DNA of 64,000 bases. It comes from Clitopilus passeckerianus (lineage: Eukaryota > Basidiomycota > Agaricomycetes > Agaricales > Entolomataceae). Position numbers and translations under genes: made by a program. Position 1 is the first letter of the stretch. Each line of letters starts with the position of its first letter. The notes under the pieces are model-generated. The model did not search any database. It saw nothing but the letters and a program-made list of their open reading frames with translations, and was not told where the DNA came from. The stretch is taken from NCBI GenBank assembly GCA_944990035.1, contig CALYLX010000004.1, positions 41,086 through 105,085 on the forward strand, written 5' to 3'. Positions 1 through 12,800 of the stretch are shown here, in pieces.

Positions 1-268
1 GAGTTCTGGGAAGAGTGGGGCGCAGAAGTCGGCGTGATGATGTATATTACAATATCTAATACTAATCATAATTCCTACCCAAGCATATTAGGCTTGCCGA
101 CGTGGTAAAATGTATCCCACTGAAGAGATGATTTCCGGTGCGACTATATGGTAGGCGTGTGCGTGGTGATCTGCCTGTGAGGCAGAATTCGCAAACCGTA
201 TACAAGGGGTGCGAATCACATTGCTGTATCCTCATCATGAGGATAGAAATCCAGCAAAGCCATCCAGT
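1..268. other. left-edge sequence without a recognised gene
   Basis: This is the 3' flank of the minus-strand dynactin-like gene. I see no conserved protein, RNA gene or repeat in either strand. It probably holds that gene's 3' UTR. Confidence 0.4.
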
Positions 269-1279
269 TCATGACTCCAAGCCCAGCCGACGTCGTTCGT
301 CGCGTTCTCGCTCAAGTTTTATGGCCTTAAGCTCAGCCTCCAACAATGCCTCGTCCCAAGCCACGAAGAGTTCGGAAAGTGCATCCACCTAGATTCATGA
401 AATGAGCATTCGTATCTTGAGCAACGCGCATATACTCACATGAGTAGAGTGCCTCTGCACCAGTACAGCCATTCTTCTCTCCAGGCTTTCAGCAAGTTCC
501 ATATCTTTCATATTCCTCTCAATGAGCGCGTCGAGTTTGGGTCCCAAGGCCTCGTAATCTACATGAGAGGGTTCAAGTCAGCACGTTGTCTTCATTAAAC
601 GCGCCTCGACGCGCTCAGAAGGAAAAACAGCGCACCAGCCAACTTCCCTGCCCCTAGAACGCCCTTCTTCTCCAAAAGCTCGATCTCTCGCAAGTCGCGG
701 TCTGCTGCGCGTATGTCCGGTTCCATTTCAATCAGGAGAGCCTCCAGCTGTTCCGATGACATCTTCTCATACGAGGGTGCCTCGGGGAGTGTTCCAGAAA
801 GTGCAAAGGCGGGGGTAAGGTATTGTGCATGCTTATCATCTACACAAGTCGCGTTAGTCGAAGGAAGGTTGAGGAAGATATGTCGACGAACATTGGTTCA
901 TGAACCTCTTCAACCCCTCGTTCGAATTGACCACAGCGTCCAGCCTCCTCTGAATATCCCAAGACATCTTCACCAGAGTCTCTCCCGCTGCAGGAGCCTC
1001 CTGCTTCGGTTTTCGTTCTGAAAACCTCACCCTCTTCGTATCCTTTTCATGATGTTCCTTTCCGGGTCCCTGATCTTGCTTCGTCCCAAACACAAGCGCC
1101 TCTAACCACCTCACACGCAGATCCAGTGCAGTAACCGGGTCGATCTCCGTCGGCTTCACACCCTGCTTGAGTGGTTCATGCGAGGCTGAGTCTTCAGAGA
1201 CGGTGAAGATCGATGCCATATCAGTCGGCGGAGGTGAAGTTGGTGGGGAGATCGAAGGAGAGGTGGGCGTAGAGAACAT
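269..1279 (-). CDS. dynactin subunit 3 (p24)-like protein
   Basis: The product is probably the p24 light chain of the dynactin shoulder, which helps couple dynein to cargo. Visible marks are an N-terminal coiled-coil start (LDLRVRWLEALVFG, matching the family's LxxRVxxLExWVFG), a middle segment PEAPSYEKMSSEQLEALL, and a C-terminal LSELFVAWDEALLEAE matching the family's final coiled coil (LSKQFVQWDE in animals). I read at least four exons. The first intron, 840-891 (52 nt, CTAAC branch site), joins ...MNQ to YDKHAQYL. The last exon ends ...RRLGLES at the stop 269-271. The start is uncertain: Met at 1279 (MFSTPTSP) is chosen, but an in-frame Met at 1333 is possible. An upstream in-frame GTG at 1441 is unlikely to be used. 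Family identity rests on short conserved blocks, since p24 proteins diverge quickly. Confidence 0.6.
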
Positions 1280-1661
1280 TCGGTGCCGCCTCTGAACGTG
1301 GTCACCCAAGAAGACGCTTCCTAGGTTTGCCATATCAACCCAGCGTAGTCGTCGATAGGGTATACAGTTGTGGGTATATGGGGTTGTCACGAACACGAGG
1401 AGCTTGGAGGGAACTGGCTGGGAAGGCAAGTCCGAAGACACTCGCTACCGATGTAGGTCCGGTAGGTGGCCTATATCACTGACACGCATGAATTATCCTC
1501 TTTCAGAAATGTCATATAATTGGGGCATGAATAACTAGATATACAATCTCCAAAGTATGGACGATGTTGAATGTCCTTTTTGATATACACCCGAGAGCAA
1601 AATGCAGTGACGTTGAATCTTACACTGAGAATAAATACCCGTCTATGAACCTCCATCGCAT

Positions 1662-3561
1662 CTAAACATCGTGGAAGCCAGCGGGCTGCTGGAGTGTGCT
1701 CACGTCAACACCAGGGAGAGGCCACTTCGAGGCGAAGTCCCTGACGTCCCTACGAAGCTGCCTAACCTGTTCATAGCCCTGCTTGCCCTCCTCCTGTTTT
1801 GTGGCGACACGGACGAAGTCCTTCAACATCTTGGTGCCAGCCTCCTTCTGGAGAACCAAGGAAAGCTGAACGGCGCGGTGAAGGAATCCAGCAACCTGCT
1901 TGATGTCCTCCTCAAGCATGTTGCGAGAGGTAAGGGCAGATGTGCCGATACGAATACCACCAGGAACCTGGGCGGAGGTATCACCAGAAACAGCGTTCTC
2001 TGCAGGAAAATGTCAATTCGTGAGGGTTGTTGGTAAGACAGGTATACGCACTGTTGATGGTAATGCCCATGAGGTCGCAAACCTTCTCGACCTTGGAACC
2101 GGTCAAACCGAGAGGTCGGAGATCCCAGAGAACAAGGTGATTGTCGGTGCCACCGGTCTGGAGCTTGTAACCATGGGTGATAAGCTCAGCAGCCAAAGCC
2201 TGGGCGTTCTTGATAACCTGTTTGGCATACTCCTGGAATTCAGGCTGAGCGGCCTGGAGGAGGGTAGTTGCAATACCAGCGATGGTGTTGTTGTGGGGAC
2301 CACCCTGGCAGGCAGGGAAGACGGCCTCGTTGACACGCTTCTCGAGATCAGGGGATTGCTCAAGGTCTTTCCTAAAGAAGATGAGACCAGCACGGGGACC
2401 ACGCAGGGTCTTGTGGCTGTATGATATTGTTAGTAGGTGAAAGAAGACTGGAATGAAATGAGAAACTTACGTGGTGGTAGTGACAACGTCGCAGTATGCG
2501 AAGGGGTCCGCGAGCTGCTGGCCAGCAACGAGACCGGAGGTGTGGGCGATATCGGCCATGAGCCATGCACCCTCCTTCTCGGCAACCTTCTTCAGTGCGG
2601 CATAGTCCCAATCACGAGGGTAGGCAGAGGCACCGCAGATGATAAGCTTGGGCTTGTAGATTTTGGCTTGTTTCGCAATGCCGTCGTAGTCAATGAGGTG
2701 AGTCTCAGGGTCGATGCCGTAAGGGAAAGACTGGAAATAGATAGAAGAAGCGGTCATCTTCTTCTTAGCAGTCTATCAACAATGAGGGACAGAGGGTGAG
2801 CAAAGGTTGTGTATTTTGAGAACGTAGTCACATACGTAGTAGCCATGGGTGAGATGTCCGCCGTCAGGAAGGCCAAGGCCCATGAGACGGTCCTGAGGTT
2901 GGATCAAAGCAGTGAGAGCGGCAAAGCTATGTGGTCACATTCAGAGATTGAGTGGAAATGATCCGGAATTCAACCCACTTTGCAGTCTATAATACGTGGC
3001 AAAGATTCAGCCAAAGTATAGAATGAGTCATTTTGAAAACTTACAGAGCCAGAATAGGGCTGAACGTTAACACCCCACTTGGCCGGATCTAAGTGGAATG
3101 CTTCGAGGGCACGCTTGCGGCACAGAATCTCGAGCTCGTCAATGTATTCATTACCACCGTAGTACCGAGCGTTGGGCAGACCCTCAGAGTACTTGTTGGT
3201 CAAGATGGAGCCATTGGCTTCCATAGTTGCACGGCTGGTCAAGTTCTGCACATATTCCGTTAACACCCGTGGCCTCCAACGCGTCGTGTAGACCTACCTC
3301 AGAAGCAATGAGCTCCAAACCAGTGAACTGCCTCCATGTTTCCTTGTCGATGATGTTTTTGACCTCCGGGTCGATCTCGGCGAGAGGTGTGTAGAGGGGC
3401 TTGTTCTGATAACGAATTGAGGTGAGCTCATGACGATCCATAACGCTGGCAATACGTACGAAATCGGGAGTGTTAGCAGTTGCCATTGTCCTCAAAGTGA
3501 GTCTTGTAACTGGAGAAGAGATGGAGGAGCGAAGGAGAGGGCTTGTTAGAAGGCGCAACAT
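1662..3561 (-). CDS. SHMT: serine hydroxymethyltransferase (PLP enzyme)
   Basis: The enzyme converts serine and tetrahydrofolate to glycine and 5,10-methylene-THF, feeding one-carbon metabolism. Recognisable blocks in order are [61 protein letters not shown]-type [11 protein letters not shown], the PLP-lysine site [16 protein letters not shown] split by an intron, the C-terminal [10 protein letters not shown] and [13 protein letters not shown]. About seven exons give roughly 500 aa. One is an 8-nt microexon (2979-2986) that restores GSTANFAAL. Met-1 at 3561 opens a basic, Ser/Thr/Leu-rich presequence ([13 protein letters not shown]) typical of mitochondrial targeting. A second in-frame Met at 3486 (MATANTPDF) would give a protein without it, so dual mitochondrial/cytosolic use is plausible. 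Stop at 1662-1664. Confidence 0.95.
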
Positions 3562-4429
3562 CGGAAACCGGATAGAGACTATGGAAGTAGGCAAAAAAAA
3601 GTTTGCGCCGGATAAAACCGAGGAGTCATCGATCTCATTTATTTGCGGCCGAAATCCTTTATTTCCGTCGAAATGCTCCGTTCCGCCCGATTTCCAACGA
3701 AATTGAACCTATTAGAGGCAACGTCCAGCAGCGCTGCGCCGAGTAGTCGTAGAAACAACGAAAGAAGTATGTTGAGCGTCGTTGAAGCAATGTGAAGATC
3801 CCCATCGATAAGACATGCGTCCGGGCTTAGATTTGTTCAGGAACAATCGTCCATGTCCGGATCGATAGGCGCTCAACAATCCACCCGGCTTGCGCCACAG
3901 GGATAGTCAAAGAAATTGTATTTACAGCCAGGGATATCTATTATAATAAAGGACAGTTGACATAAAGGGTCCTTCCAATTTGAGCCCAAATTTTGTACAT
4001 GTTTGGTTCGCAGCTCGACGCGTCATGTTGCCGCTCGCATTTCACTCTGCATCGTCACAACCTTCACCACATACTCTCGACGTAGGCTTCATTCTTACTC
4101 TTACCCCTCATCTACACGCGTCTTAGGATCGTATTTTCCTCACATTCCTAAAAACAGCAAATACTGGATCCGACAGGTCCTCTATCGCCCATAGGAGTAG
4201 TATGTCCATGTAGCCCTCAAATTCAATACAACATGCAGCTGCCACCACAACAAAATGTGTGTTTGTGAACCTGGACTGAAAGGGCCCGAAAATTGTGGTC
4301 ACGCATTCTGGAAATTTCCTCAAGTTTGGTGTGGCGTATTCAGGGTCTTATGGCTGAAATTCTTTGTTATTCGGGCAGGTTGTTTCTGCAGGACTCTATG
4401 CAGGCCTAACAATGTGAGTGTACACTCTA
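3562..4429. other. intergenic: SHMT promoter side and Helitron flank
   Basis: About 870 bases with no convincing gene. It contains the SHMT upstream region and probably the 5' flank of the Helitron. The short open frames here lack recognisable motifs. I could not place a Helitron 5' TC terminus with confidence. Confidence 0.4.
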
Positions 4430-7209
4430 TGCTAAAAGATGACTGCTTAGCTCTCTTCTAGGCAGTTTGAGAATGTCACACCCAGTGAATTCGAGCAATA
4501 CCTGCAGCAACGCCGCCAAGAATCGCGAGAACGCCATCTGGCTGATGAGAGCAGCTCGCAGCGTCGCAGGATACCTCTGGGTGCTTCATTGGCTCAGAAT
4601 GTAACCGATCCTTCTCTGCTAGGTGCTGCATGTGCACAAAGGTCAATACTATCGGCCCCATGGAATGCTTTTGTTACGCTAACCCGAATGTACCATGCCA
4701 GGTTATTTACAAATGGGCCCGAGAATACTCCTCCCCCAACGCAAGTTAGTCCGACGAACAGGCGTCCAGTAGCCCAGCGTATGAACTGGGAAACCCTTCC
4801 ACGGATTGAAGAAGAATCCCCAACCCGCCCTCGCACGAGTAGTTCGAGACGAGGTGGAATTTTGCAGGTGAGACTACGGGGCTTGCATGTAACCTCAACG
4901 CCGCTAATATCAATCTAACCTAGCCGCTCCCAACACTGCCTCCAACGTTGCTTGGAAACCACAGGAATAGTACAAGGGAGGATCTAAACCCATCGCTTGA
5001 ACAAGCTGGCAATCCCGAGGATCTTCACCGCCGACATGTGAGTTGTTCTATTCTGCCTCCAAGGCTTGGTCTAAGTTTTGGCAGCCAGACAATCATACAC
5101 AGCAGCACCGTGCAGCCACACCCGTTCATGCTCCTCCTTTACCTACACCACCCGCTACTCAGGCTATTGCCCGACGCGTGCCCCGCCAAAGTATGTTCTC
5201 TACATTATTTCACCTTTCAGGCGCTTATCACAAATCATTAGCCAACCGCGCTGGTCGACCACGTGCTCGAAGAGATTTTCTTGCCCTCGCACGTCAACCT
5301 TATACCGAGCCAGCAGAACGACATTCGCTGGGACGCATGAACATGCGATGTCCACATTGCCAAGCTCTGCACTGGATGGCCGAAAAGCTCGCAAGTTCTT
5401 CGCAAAGGTCGCCTAAATTCGGCATGTGTTGCAATCAAGGCAAAGTGCTACTGCCCGCTCATCCAGACCCTCCGCCCCATATTCGCGAACTTTATGAATC
5501 TCTTGAGCCTCGCTGCAAGGATTTCCGTAATGATATATGGAAATACAATCGCGCTTTTTCATTCACCTCGCTTGGTGTAAATGAAGTTAGATCGGTTAAC
5601 AATGGACGCGGGCCACCCGTCTTTGCATATCCGGAGAGCTTTGCCACTGGTCTGGTGCTCTGGCCCCACGGGACGGGCAGCAACCAAAGTATGCTCAGCT
5701 CTATGTTTACGAACCTCGAGCAGCTATGGAAGCACGAGTACAGCAGAATCCAAGCCTCAACCGCCAGGTCATGGAGCTCCTCCAGGATCACCTCACCCGC
5801 AACCACCAATACGCTGGAATCTACCGCCACGCATGGGAGATTCTTCAATCTCATCCCAACATCGAGAACTACTGTATACGGCTCCAGGTTGTACCTGGGT
5901 CGGATAGGCGTCGCTACAACTTACCAACAGTTGACGAACCGGCAATTATACTTCCAAATGCGCCAGTCACCAACAAGCGGGATATTCTCCTCCGAGCAAG
6001 AGATGGGCCTCTACACCGTGTTCACGACACGCATTCGGCCTATTGTCCTTTGCAGTACCCTCTTCTCTACCTCGAGGGGACAGATGGTTGGCATGATAAG
6101 CTCACGCTGCCAGGGACAACCAAGCGCCTCTCCCAACGAGCCTATATCATTTATTATGCATTCGTCCGCCCAGGCGAATTCTCCACCCTTCTACATGGTG
6201 GGAGACTCTTCTGCCGATACATGGTTGACATGTTTGCCTCCGTTGACCAAAACCGGCTCCTCTACCTTGAAAAACATCAACCACAGCTCCGTGCTTCTCT
6301 CTATAGCGGGTTAGAAGATGCTGTTGCCGGGATGATGACCTTGATCTCAATCGGCTGGGAACAAGGACGGTGCTACCTTCATCATACACAGGAGGCCCTC
6401 GGAACATGTCACAGTGCTATCAAGATTCAATGGCCATAGCACGTTATTATCGCAAAGTCGACCTTTTCCTCACCATGACGACAAACCCAGAATGGGAGGA
6501 AATTCAGCAAGAGCTATTTCCGGGGCAAACAGCATATGATAGACCTGACTTGGTTGCACGCGTCTTCCAGATGAAGAAGAATGCTGTCCTCGACCACATC
6601 CACAAGCACGCGGTCTTCGGTCATGTCGCCGCTTACGTCTACACCATCGAATTCCAAAAACGTGGTCTCCCTCATATGCACTCGCTCATATTCCTGAAGG
6701 AACCCTACAAGCTATCGACACCAGAAGCAATTGATTCCTGCATCTGGGCACGCTGGCCAGACCCGCAACAAGAGCCGCTTCTCTTTGAAACGGTGAAGAA
6801 GTGCATGGTACACGGTCCCTGTGGAGCGCTCAACTCTAGGGCACCGTGCATGGAGAACGGGAAATGCACCAAAGGGTATCCAAAGCCCTTTCAGCCATTC
6901 ACTGTCATGGATCCGCATGGCTACCCCCTCTACCACCGACCGGACGATGGACGAGCGTACGAGGTCCGAGGTCATATGCTAGATAACCGTTGGATTGTAC
7001 CATATTCGCCTTACATGTGTGCGACATTCAACTGCCATATAAATGTAGAATGTGCTTTCTCGCTCGGCACATTTAAATATGCCTTCAAGTACATTCAGAA
7101 AGGCTCAGACCTTGCAACAGTCGAGATTGACCGTCGGAACGAAATCATGCGATGGTTAAATGGCCGCTACATCTCACCACCGCTTGGAACATGGAGGCTG
7201 CTTGGATTT
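4430..7209 (+). mobile_element. decayed, 3'-truncated Helitron (Rep/helicase protein)
   Basis: This is a remnant of a rolling-circle DNA transposon. The Helitron-like N-terminal domain begins with the zinc-binding CPHCQALHWMAEK ... KFGMCCNQGKV (5347-5450) and continues into FRNDIWKYNRAFSFTSLGV. The nicking domain follows with the HUH-type motif LPHMHSLIFL (about 6669-6700), the KCTKGYPKPF block and the tyrosine region RWLNGRYISPP (about 7150-7183). The 5' part carries introns (for example 4869-4922). Two apparent one-base losses break the frame, near 5625 (after GRGPPVF) and near 6370 (before LPSSYTGGPRNM). The protein stops being Helitron-like exactly after WRLLGF, where LTR-like DNA starts, and the whole helicase domain is missing. 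The element is therefore non-autonomous and dead. The 5' boundary is an estimate. Confidence 0.85.
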
Positions 7210-7695
7210 TGTTATGATTTTGCTTACATGTTTCTCCTTACATACCCCGGCCCGCTTACCTATGCACGATTACTCACATATGCTGCGCATCACTGCGCAT
7301 TTTTTCATCTTTTTCCATGCTTACTCCGCATCTCTCACGATCGTGAGAGACTTATACCTTATCTGACTCTTTCTGACCCGCATTGAGTCATACTGACTCA
7401 TGTACTTACTCATCATGCTGCGCATGACTCATTACTTACTCAGCATGCTGCGCATGTGCTATATTTAGAACTACTAGATAGGTATATAAACCTGTACCAT
7501 TTGGTCAAGGCTCCTCAGCTTGACCTAGGCAATCTACCTAACTGCTTAGTTCTCTACTTCGCCTTTAAGTCCCTTGCTTCGTCAATCTCACCAGGTCGTC
7601 AGTACAGCCGCAGCTGCTGACAAATCTCTGTCTTTGTTTATCAAAGACATCGAGCGTAAACAGTATTACCTAAGTTGTTAGGCTCTGCCTTAACA
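7210..7695 (+). mobile_element. LTR-retrotransposon terminal repeat, probable solo or truncated copy
   Basis: The segment starts TGTTATG exactly where Helitron coding similarity ends. It has a TATA-like GGTATATAAA at 7481-7490 and could end at TAACA (7691-7695), giving TGTTA...TAACA inverted ends. An alternative end is ...AAACA at 7662. It contains three copies of TGCTGCGCAT (7281, 7416, 7446). No gag, protease or integrase similarity follows, and I found no clear 5-bp target duplication. Assignment rests on position, ends and promoter-like content, not on a second LTR. Confidence 0.45.
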
Positions 7696-7942
7696 AAAGG
7701 TCAAGCTGTTCAGAAGGCCCGCTCATTGTTAGCGCAGGCCCACCCCACGACAACACAGCAGAAGCACGCAACAGGCCGATTGCCGTTGCGGCTACCACTC
7801 AGTCACCACGGTTGTACACAGGGCAGACCACCCGCCACGAAATACCACTCTAGTAGCAGCTAAAAAGACAGAGGTAGTACGGATACAGGCACTAAAGTCG
7901 TTACAGTCGTGAACAGCACAAATCAAAATCAAAATTGGACAG
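7696..7942. other. transposon-like flank and P450 3' end region
   Basis: About 250 bases between the LTR-like segment and the P450 stop. A short open frame (7675-7863) runs from the LTR end, but I recognise no gag motif. It may be internal retroelement sequence or simply the P450 downstream region. Confidence 0.3.
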
Positions 7943-9802
7943 TCAATATCCTTCCGAGATATCAGCGCTGGCTATCAGCCTTTCAGCAGCCTCGCTGCGT
8001 GGCTTCAGACGGCATTGGTATGGCTTTGGATGGCTGGTAAACAAAAGGTCAGGATTGATACACCGGTAAAATAGAATGTGACTCACCAAGTAATACCACT
8101 CGTGAAGCTGAGTTCAGGAGTTATTTCCATTCCATACTCGTCAGCGGCCTTTGTAATATCAAAAACGGATAGAATGGAGGCGATTGCGATCCACAAGCTA
8201 GCTTCAGCTAGTGTCCGGCCTGGGCATACCCTACGGCCAAACCCGAACGGCCCGATGGGAGGAGGCTCATTGTTACCCTGAGGCTTGGGCAAATAGCGGC
8301 TGGGGACAAACGACATTGGGTCAGAGTAGACTCTATCGTCGAGAGTCATAGCTCTGGTATTCGCAATAATCATAGATCCTTTCGGGAGCAACATGCCATT
8401 GTAGACATCGTCCTCCATCAGACGATGGGGAACACCTAAAACGATTGTTAGAGAAACAGACAGATATTTCAACTGATCGGACGAACCCAAAGGAACTGCG
8501 TTATACCATCTCAGAGTTTCCCAAACCAGGCAGTCGATGAATGGCAGAGACCCTCTGTCCTCAAATCCAGGCAAGCGACCACTCCCAATAACTTCGTCGA
8601 TCTCTTTTTGAGCTCGCTGTTGAAGCTCTGGGTGTCGCACCATAGCAAGGAGGAACAAGGACATAGTAGTCGTCGTCTGATCGCTAGGTGTCAGCTGAGT
8701 GAGAGATTGAAACACGGGAATTCGCATACAGTGTCCGCAGCTGCTATGTAAAGAGTACTCGCAGCTCCTTTGATGTCTTCTTCGTCGTACGATTTCTTGT
8801 CCCCATCAGTGCGAAGGGCCTCAAGATGTTGGGCCAAGAAAGACGGCTTAGCAGTTCCCGCCACTAGTTGCTTTTTGACCTGATCAAGGGGGTAATCCCT
8901 CAATCGATCGATGTATTTCTTCAGACTCCGTGCGTGGTGGGCGTAGTAAGTCCCGGGGAACCATTTTGGCAAGTATTGGACTATGATCGACCATCAATGC
9001 TATGCTTCTAAGGGAAAACGAACAGGAGCTTACGGAATGGAAGGAAATCCACGGGAGTGCTTCCCGCTGGACCGGCTGTGCTAACTGCAAATCCCGCGTC
9101 CTCGGCGATCTTCACATATTCATCATTGTCGGTGTCCACACGGTGCCCGCAGCTCAGCCTGATAGCAATAGCAGCCGAGAATCTGGAGAAGAATTGCTCA
9201 CGCTTTTTGTCGTCCTTCAGGAGGTTCTGAAGCAGCACACGGGTTTCACGGAGTTGGATTGGTTGGTAGGTGAGGCATTTCTTGTTTGTCAGGAAGTGTT
9301 GGAAGATCCGGCGGTGGCGAGCCAGTCGTTTGCCGTATCGCATAACGGAGAGGGAAGACTTTGCCCATCCCATACTAGACATCGACATTGAGTACCAGTC
9401 GTAGTGGTGGTGGCACAGTAAACACTTACATTTCGTATATCAGAAGCTTGGGTCGGTCGCTGTATATTGCACTTCTCTTGTCAAGCAAATCCATCGCGGC
9501 TTGCGCGCTGTTGAGAACAATCATCGTTCGTCCCAGGAATTGTAGGCAGATGACGTCGCCTTTCGTTGCCAAAAGGTCATTAGAAAGTGGTTGTTTACAA
9601 GGGACAAGTGCTTACCGTATTGTTTCCCCCACTCCATGAACGTATACTCTGGATGTGAAGAGGGAATGCATCTCAGATGACCCAGAATTGGCTCGGCAGG
9701 CGGGCCCGGTGGAAGAGGTATGTTGGTCCTAGTGCGACTCCTGTACCAGCCATAGGAGAGAGCACCAGCAGCGAGGGACAAAAGAAGCCAGTCAGAACCC
9801 AT
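7943..9802 (-). CDS. cytochrome P450 monooxygenase
   Basis: A membrane-anchored haem monooxygenase of the kind expanded in agaricomycetes. The N-terminal helix (MGSDWLLLSLAAGALSYGWY) is followed by the proline hinge PLPPGPPAEPILGH. Later come the I-helix AAADTT, split by an intron near 8700, the K-helix ETLRW (ExxR), the FVPSRYL PERF-type block, and the haem loop FGFGRRVCPGRTLAE with its cysteine ligand. A short last exon (7943-8026) after an intron starting GTGAGT supplies HPKPYQCRLKPRSE, the usual P450 tail. Length is about 500 aa, normal for the family. The type resembles fungal CYPs annotated as O-methylsterigmatocystin-oxidoreductase-like, but the substrate cannot be told. A TATA-like ATATATAT lies at 9844-9853. 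No frame lesions seen. Confidence 0.92.
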
Positions 9803-12800
9803 TGCAGTCGTAAGGCACGTAGGATCGCCCCATCCCTCGCCTTCATATATATTTTTCACTTCCGTCCCTTTTCGGTATTCAACTCTAATTTCGCTCCATC
9901 GTCGGTTGAATCAAGGGTTTCACGTACTCATCGTGAGACTTGTCGTGATAAAATTGGAGTGATTTCATGACCAGGTCATGAGCTTGTCAAACTCGTATTT
10001 GCTCGCTTTGAGGGGAAAGGCTGGATTTATCATTTTCCTTCCGAATCGGTATTCTAAACGTGTCGTATCGCATGACCATACAGCAACTTCTGAATCACCG
10101 GACGAGATAGCCATGGTAATCACTGGGGAAATCACGTCGGATCTGGAGAGTCTGTGGGATGTGGCGTATATCTGAGAAAGAAGAGTGTGCCCGATCATTG
10201 CCGAATAGGTAGGCCAAGCAGTAACAAACAGGGTAAAAGGCCTGTAATTCAGTCTCAGACAACCAAGAAACCGAACAACAACTGGGCAGTGCCAATTCAA
10301 CGGGCTTTTTTCTACCAAATGACCGTCACTGGGATTCCCGTCAATATTGAGTCGAACTCTTGCCACGCGCCTGGTTTCCAGTAACACGCCACCATTCCAT
10401 CCATTCATACGTCGAGGCAACCAAAACATTGAAACGTAAACGGCCTTCTTTACCCCTCCGCCCGTCTCCAGGTCCATTTGTTTTTCAAAAAGGACATATC
10501 ATTCCGACTGCTCACCTTGCCAGGCAGCACATCGGCGGGAGGACTTAGGCGTTTAGCTGAGCCTGATTTTGCAACCTCTGGGCTGTCATTTAGAGTTCTG
10601 CCAGCCGCGGCGAGCGAACGAGTGACGAGCCGCTTCCTGAGGCCTGAGGCCTGAGAGATCTATTCGCTTGTCAATGGGCCTCCGATGTTCAATTCCTCGG
10701 GCCGGTCCAAGTATCCACACTCTCTCCCATGCTAGTCTCGACCCAGTGTGGCTTGAACGAAGTCATCAGATATCATATATCAGAGCTCGGAGGCTTCTAG
10801 CAAGTCTCACTTGCCACAAATCGAACTATTAAGAACATGCCTTCTCCGTTCATGGAGCGACTGACAGCCATGGGTATCCACCTTCGCTTTTCAAGTGTTT
10901 GAAGAGCGTCTATCTTCAAAGGACCCTTGCTCCTTCACACAAATATCCATCTTCTGATGGAAGTGGTCATGTTTTGTGCCATCAAGATGGATAATATGGG
11001 TGCTGACCGGACCGGGATCTCTGGCCAAGCCTCCACACCACAGGTCTACTACACCAGTACTATACCTTCTATGATATGAATCTACGACGGTGCTCTTGAG
11101 CTCACAGTCCATTGACATAAGCATCCTTGGTTCATGGATGCGTTTCATTTTCCTTGCAAGATGTGGTCAGACGGCGACTTCCCCGTGAGAGGCCGAGAGA
11201 CCACGCCACCTTTCAAGATTCCACAAGAATTCACTAGGCAATGGAGATCTCAAGTGCTTACTACTGAACCGATCTGACCGTTGCTAAAACGATCGCGACC
11301 TTCTTCTGCTAGATTTCAAATGAAGCCAAATCTGTTCTTTACTAGCCACTTTCCTTCACGACTTGGTCATTTGGTTTAAACCAACTTCCGATGTATTCCT
11401 AGGTCCCGATTCGTTCAGATGAGCCGACGAGGTCATGTCTGAAAGCCCCTCAGTAGGTAATGTTGACGTATCCCATCAAAGGCATACACTTGAATCCAGC
11501 CGAAGACGTACGAACCCACCAATGAAAGTGCACTTACGTGACTTTTAGTTTGTCGGCGTGAATTCCGACCAACTTGGTGCATCTTGTAAAGTGTAGGACG
11601 CAAACCTATTCTTGCACGTCTACCAGTACTCATGGCCAACCTCATGATGGACAGGCAGCTTGACTCTTGACAGATGACTCCACAGAGCACCCACAAGTAC
11701 TAGACGACTGCACGATGTCAACATGAGGTATGCCGGAATGGAAAGGTGGCGATTGTGGCAATTTACAAGGGCTCCTTGCGTGCCATCTGAATGCTACATG
11801 TTTCTAGCTGGACCGAGTAGGATGGGGAATATTCACAATGATGACCTTCAAGAGACTAACTATATCAATAGATTTGGTCGCTTTGCGAAACTTTTGGGCT
11901 CTATGGGTACGATCCGTTTACGGATCCAGGACGAAACGGATTCGGAATGCCTCCAAATCGAGAACGAAAGCACAGGGACTGTTGTGTGGCACAATTCAAC
12001 CGATCCATGTAATTGCTGTCTTGTATGGTCTTTTCTTGCAAGTAATCAGCCTTGATCCGGTTGAACTGACTCGGAAAAAGCTCTACTTCTTCGTGATCAT
12101 CTCTCGTATGGAATGAGTGCTATGAACGTGCGGGGTACTACCCTAAACCACAAGAACAACTATGCTGTTCCAAGTCCGTGGTGAATGTTCTGAAGACTTT
12201 GTCGATCCCGACCTCAGGGTGAAAGCGGCGGTTGGTCTGCATGTTGCTGAGGCTTCAGTTCTGGTAGTTCCATTTCCTCTCACACATAAACTGATCCTGA
12301 CTTAGTTTTTGCAGCCTCTCCTTCCTGCTGCTCATACTCTAGCCCCCACCTACCGAAACGGTCTAGGGATCTATACCAACAGAGAGGCATTTCGTAAGAG
12401 GATGTTTAGTATTTCGCATTTTGAATTTCATTCAATGTACTGTATGTATTATCCATCTTCTCGTAGAATACACTAAATGTTGCTTGAGTGTACTACAAGT
12501 GTACCACTTTCGCTATATTCCACTGTTTAAGCTGTACACCACTCGTACTTAGAAAACATTTGACACACCAGCTGTAGGAACGGTGGTTTGTCGCCTAAAT
12601 ACCGAGCCGGCCAAATAATTCGGTCTATGGCGACTTGGAATTAGTATCTTTTTCCTTGTCTGGAGGTAAGAAGTGTCCCTCGGTGCCGGTGGTCCATCAT
12701 GATGTTTGTTCAGTGAAAATTGCACTAATGTCGGAAACTTGTTCGGTATCTGCCACGACAACTATGGGACACTTGAGGGGGTCCATCTCGCACTCGCTAG

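Noticed and set aside
9965..10477. Minus-strand frame of 170 codons in the gene-poor gap
   Set aside because: No motif, biased composition or splice context; overlapping frames on the other strand are equally long.
11723..12116. Two overlapping plus-strand frames (about 100 codons each)
   Set aside because: Neither has a known domain, and two frames open over the same bases argue for chance.
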